NCBI GenBank assembly: GCA_937998635.1
Contig: CALLDA010000062.1
Location: 1 to 7,565, forward strand
Source: an uncultured Pseudomonadales bacterium
GTDB taxonomy: Bacteria; Pseudomonadota; Gammaproteobacteria; Pseudomonadales; Porticoccaceae
Length of the DNA: 7,565 bases
Direction of reading: 5' to 3'
The notes under the pieces were generated by a model. That model saw nothing but the letters and a program-made list of their open reading frames with translations. It had not been told where the DNA came from and did no database searches. The position numbers were made by a program, and so were the translations under genes. Below, piece by piece: positions 6,281 through 7,565 of this stretch (the first letter of the stretch is position 1; each line of letters begins with the position of its first letter).

Positions 6281-6316
6281 ATGAACCACAAGGGTTTAGT
6301 TAAGAGCAAACGATGA
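6281..6316 (+). other. Possible 11-codon leader ORF overlapping the enoyl-CoA hydratase start
   Basis: An ATG at 6281, preceded by TAAGG at 6272-6276, opens a frame for MNHKGLVKSKR. Its TGA stop (6314-6316) overlaps the ATG at 6313 in the arrangement ATGA, the usual geometry of translational coupling. The peptide is basic and has no recognised function. It may be a real coupling ORF or chance. Confidence 0.3.
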
Positions 6317-7089
6317 GTTATCAATTTATTCAATACCAGGTTGTGAATTCGCTGGGTCTGATCACTATGAATCGACCAGAGAAGCACAACGCTGTTTCCC
6401 TGGCTATGCTGCGTGAATTACATCTTGCTGTCGACGAAGCCGAGGCCGATGATCAGGTTCGAGTTATTGGCATTACAGGCTCCGGTGATAACGCTTTTGC
6501 AGCGGGTTCCGACCTGGCTGAAGTTAAGGATCGTGATTTAAAAAAGGCGCTTGAGCCTATTGTCCAGGGTCTTGCTGAAAAACTTGAACGTGGTAATAAG
6601 GTGAGTATTGCAGCCATTAATGGCATTTGTTTTGGTGGTGGTCTTGAGGTCGCCCTGGGCTGTGATCTGCGCCTGGCCAGTCCCAATGCCCGCTTTGCTA
6701 CGCCGGAAGGTAAGCTCGGTATTATTCCCGGTGGCGGTGCCACCCAGCGTCTGCCTCGCCTGGTCGGTCGCGCCTGGGCTCTTGAGATGTTGATTATGGG
6801 TGAACCTATCGACGCCGACCGAGCCCTGCATATTGGTTTGGTCACGCGTCTTGTTGAGCGTGAAGAATTATTGCCGGAACTGATGCGTATGGCCGAGCAT
6901 ATTTCGTCCTTTGCGCCGCTGGTGCCGCAATTTATGAAGGCGATGGTAAATTACGGTATGGAAGGTAGCAGTGCTGCGGGCCTGGCCCTTGAAAAATTTG
7001 CCCAGAGCGCACTTTGCAGTACTGCTGACAAGGAAGAAGGTCTAAGTGCCTTTCTTGAAAAGCGTCCCCCTGTTTGGAATAGCAAATAG
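6313..7089 (+). CDS. Enoyl-CoA hydratase/isomerase family protein (crotonase fold)
   Basis: This is a complete 258-residue crotonase, the usual length for single-domain enoyl-CoA hydratases, and is presumably cytoplasmic. The substrate-binding and oxyanion-hole motif AAGSDL lies at 63-68, and the second oxyanion element GGG at 108-110. Both acid/base glutamates of the hydratase are present: Glu112 (GGGLEV) and Glu132 (TPEGKLG). They are 20 residues apart, as are Glu144 and Glu164 of the rat enzyme. The motif IIPGGGATQRLPRLVG follows, and the C-terminus (AFLEKRPPVW) is typical. These residues favour hydration of trans-2-enoyl-CoA thioesters, as in beta-oxidation, over other crotonase reactions, but the acyl substrate cannot be told from sequence. 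No other fatty-acid genes lie beside it. ATG 6313 has AAGAG at 6302-6306, six bases upstream, and the start is overlapped by the stop of a short upstream ORF. It may be transcribed from the promoter near 6205-6231. Confidence 0.93.
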   Translation: MSYQFIQYQVVNSLGLITMNRPEKHNAVSLAMLRELHLAVDEAEADDQVRVIGITGSGDNAFAAGSDLAEVKDRDLKKALEPIVQGLAEKLERGNKVSIAAINGICFGGGLEVALGCDLRLASPNARFATPEGKLGIIPGGGATQRLPRLVGRAWALEMLIMGEPIDADRALHIGLVTRLVEREELLPELMRMAEHISSFAPLVPQFMKAMVNYGMEGSSAAGLALEKFAQSALCSTADKEEGLSAFLEKRPPVWNSK

Positions 7090-7157
7090 TATTTGTTGTG
7101 CCCAATCGCTGGTTTATTGTTCTTGCTGATCGGTTACCGCATATCATAAGATCTCTG

Positions 7158-7187
7158 GCCCATTAAGGGCGAATGACCATTGAGTAA
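7158..7187 (+). promoter_or_regulatory. Small hairpin and four-codon ORF before the membrane-protein gene
   Basis: GCCC (7158-7161) can pair with GGGC (7167-7170), covering the only Shine-Dalgarno-like sequence here (AAGG at 7165-7168). That site serves an ATG at 7173 encoding only MTIE, whose TAA (7185-7187) shares one base with the ATG at 7187. The real gene's own ATG lacks a well-spaced ribosome site, so reinitiation after this mini-ORF is possible. Confidence 0.25.
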
Positions 7188-7540
7188 TGAAACAATCAAG
7201 CAAAGCTGCTCTATTGTCTGCGCTGGTATTTCCCGGTACTGGTCATGTCTTACTTAAAAAGTATCTCCACGGAACCCTGTTAATGGCTACTTCGTTCGCT
7301 GCGGCATACTATTTACTGTCAGAGGCGATGGATAGAGCCGTACAAATAAGCGAAAAAATCATAGGTGGCGAGCTGTTGCCAGATGTTGCTGCGATTATGG
7401 ATCTGGTGTCCAGGCAGTCCGTCGCCACCGATGCTGGTTTACTGAATTATGCGACGACGGCATTTATCATTTGTTGGATTATTGGTGTCGTGGATTCCTA
7501 TAGAGTTGGCAAGCAGCTAAATGTTATGAACCAGTCATAG
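7187..7540 (+). CDS. Hypothetical small integral membrane protein
   Basis: I do not recognise a named family. The 117-residue product has a Lys-containing N-terminus and three hydrophobic segments. The first, about 7-23, contains a Pro-Gly-Thr-Gly-His motif. The second, about 29-45, is followed by a polar loop (46-85). The last, about 88-103, ends in VDSYRVG. The FPGTGH element followed by Gly-rich hydrophobic helices and an Asp at the last helix end resembles small TM2-like membrane proteins, but this is only a resemblance. It probably sits in the inner membrane. ATG 7187 is the only start, because TGA at 7181-7183 closes the frame, yet its own ribosome site is weak. It follows the enoyl-CoA hydratase gene by 97 bases with no clear terminator between them, so co-transcription is possible. 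Confidence 0.75.
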   Translation: MKQSSKAALLSALVFPGTGHVLLKKYLHGTLLMATSFAAAYYLLSEAMDRAVQISEKIIGGELLPDVAAIMDLVSRQSVATDAGLLNYATTAFIICWIIGVVDSYRVGKQLNVMNQS

Positions 7541-7565
7541 CCCTTGGTGCCGAGAAAAATGCTAT

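Larger units (their letters stand above)
5683..6312. other. 630-base stretch without a convincing gene
   Basis: On the + strand stop codons break all three frames, leaving open runs of at most about 75 codons without good starts. No long reading frame is evident on the - strand either. The region holds a weak terminator-like hairpin (5821-5840), a perfect TATAAT box (6023-6028), a 10-base direct repeat (6056-6065 and 6160-6169) and a candidate promoter (6205-6231). A short ORF (6281-6316) overlaps the next gene. I recognise no tRNA, rRNA or known small RNA, but an unannotated small RNA is possible. Confidence 0.6.

Noticed and set aside
6453..6845. Antisense open frame of 130 codons opposite the enoyl-CoA hydratase.
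   Set aside because: Its product is an Arg/Pro/Ser-rich low-complexity sequence typical of shadow frames. The sense frame has both catalytic glutamates.

Overview
The window looks like chromosomal core-metabolism DNA from a gammaproteobacterium. The evidence is a homodimeric-type pyruvate dehydrogenase E1 (AceE) of 887 codons, nearly the length of the Escherichia coli enzyme. A dihydrolipoamide acetyltransferase (AceF) follows it, with an active site in the Azotobacter/Pseudomonas style (His...Asn). GC content looks moderate. I cannot name the genus from the sequence. All recognised genes lie on the + strand.

Layout. (1) From the left edge to 748 is the 3' end of an insulin-degrading-enzyme/pitrilysin-type M16 metallopeptidase, followed by a plausible intrinsic terminator near 783-820. 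(2) An AT-rich leader (about 821-1012) holds a candidate sigma70 promoter and a possible FNR/Anr-like box, and leads into aceE (1013-3676) and aceF (3770-5203). These encode E1 and E2 of the pyruvate dehydrogenase complex, which turns pyruvate into acetyl-CoA. Neither the E3 gene (lpd) nor the regulator gene pdhR lies beside them here. (3) A small secreted glycine-zipper protein (5347-5682) has a candidate CRP/Vfr-type site placed exactly where a class II activator would sit. (4) 5683-6312 is a 630-base stretch with no convincing gene. It contains an orphan perfect TATAAT box with a GC-rich discriminator and a candidate promoter near its right end. (5) A crotonase-fold enoyl-CoA hydratase/isomerase (6313-7089) follows, then a small hypothetical inner-membrane protein (7187-7540). 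Each of these two starts is overlapped by the stop codon of a tiny upstream reading frame.

Functionally, aceE and aceF form one transcription unit for acetyl-CoA supply. The crotonase probably works in acyl-CoA (beta-oxidation-like) metabolism but is separated from aceEF by more than 1 kb and appears to have its own promoter. The peptidase, glycine-zipper protein and small membrane protein have no visible functional link to them.

I see no CRISPR array, mobile element, tRNA, rRNA, toxin-antitoxin or defence system. The most interesting signals are regulatory: the CRP-like site, the mini-ORFs overlapping two start codons and the orphan promoter. There is also an uninterrupted nine-glycine GxxxG lattice in the small secreted protein. 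I found no clear evidence of a wholly new system.
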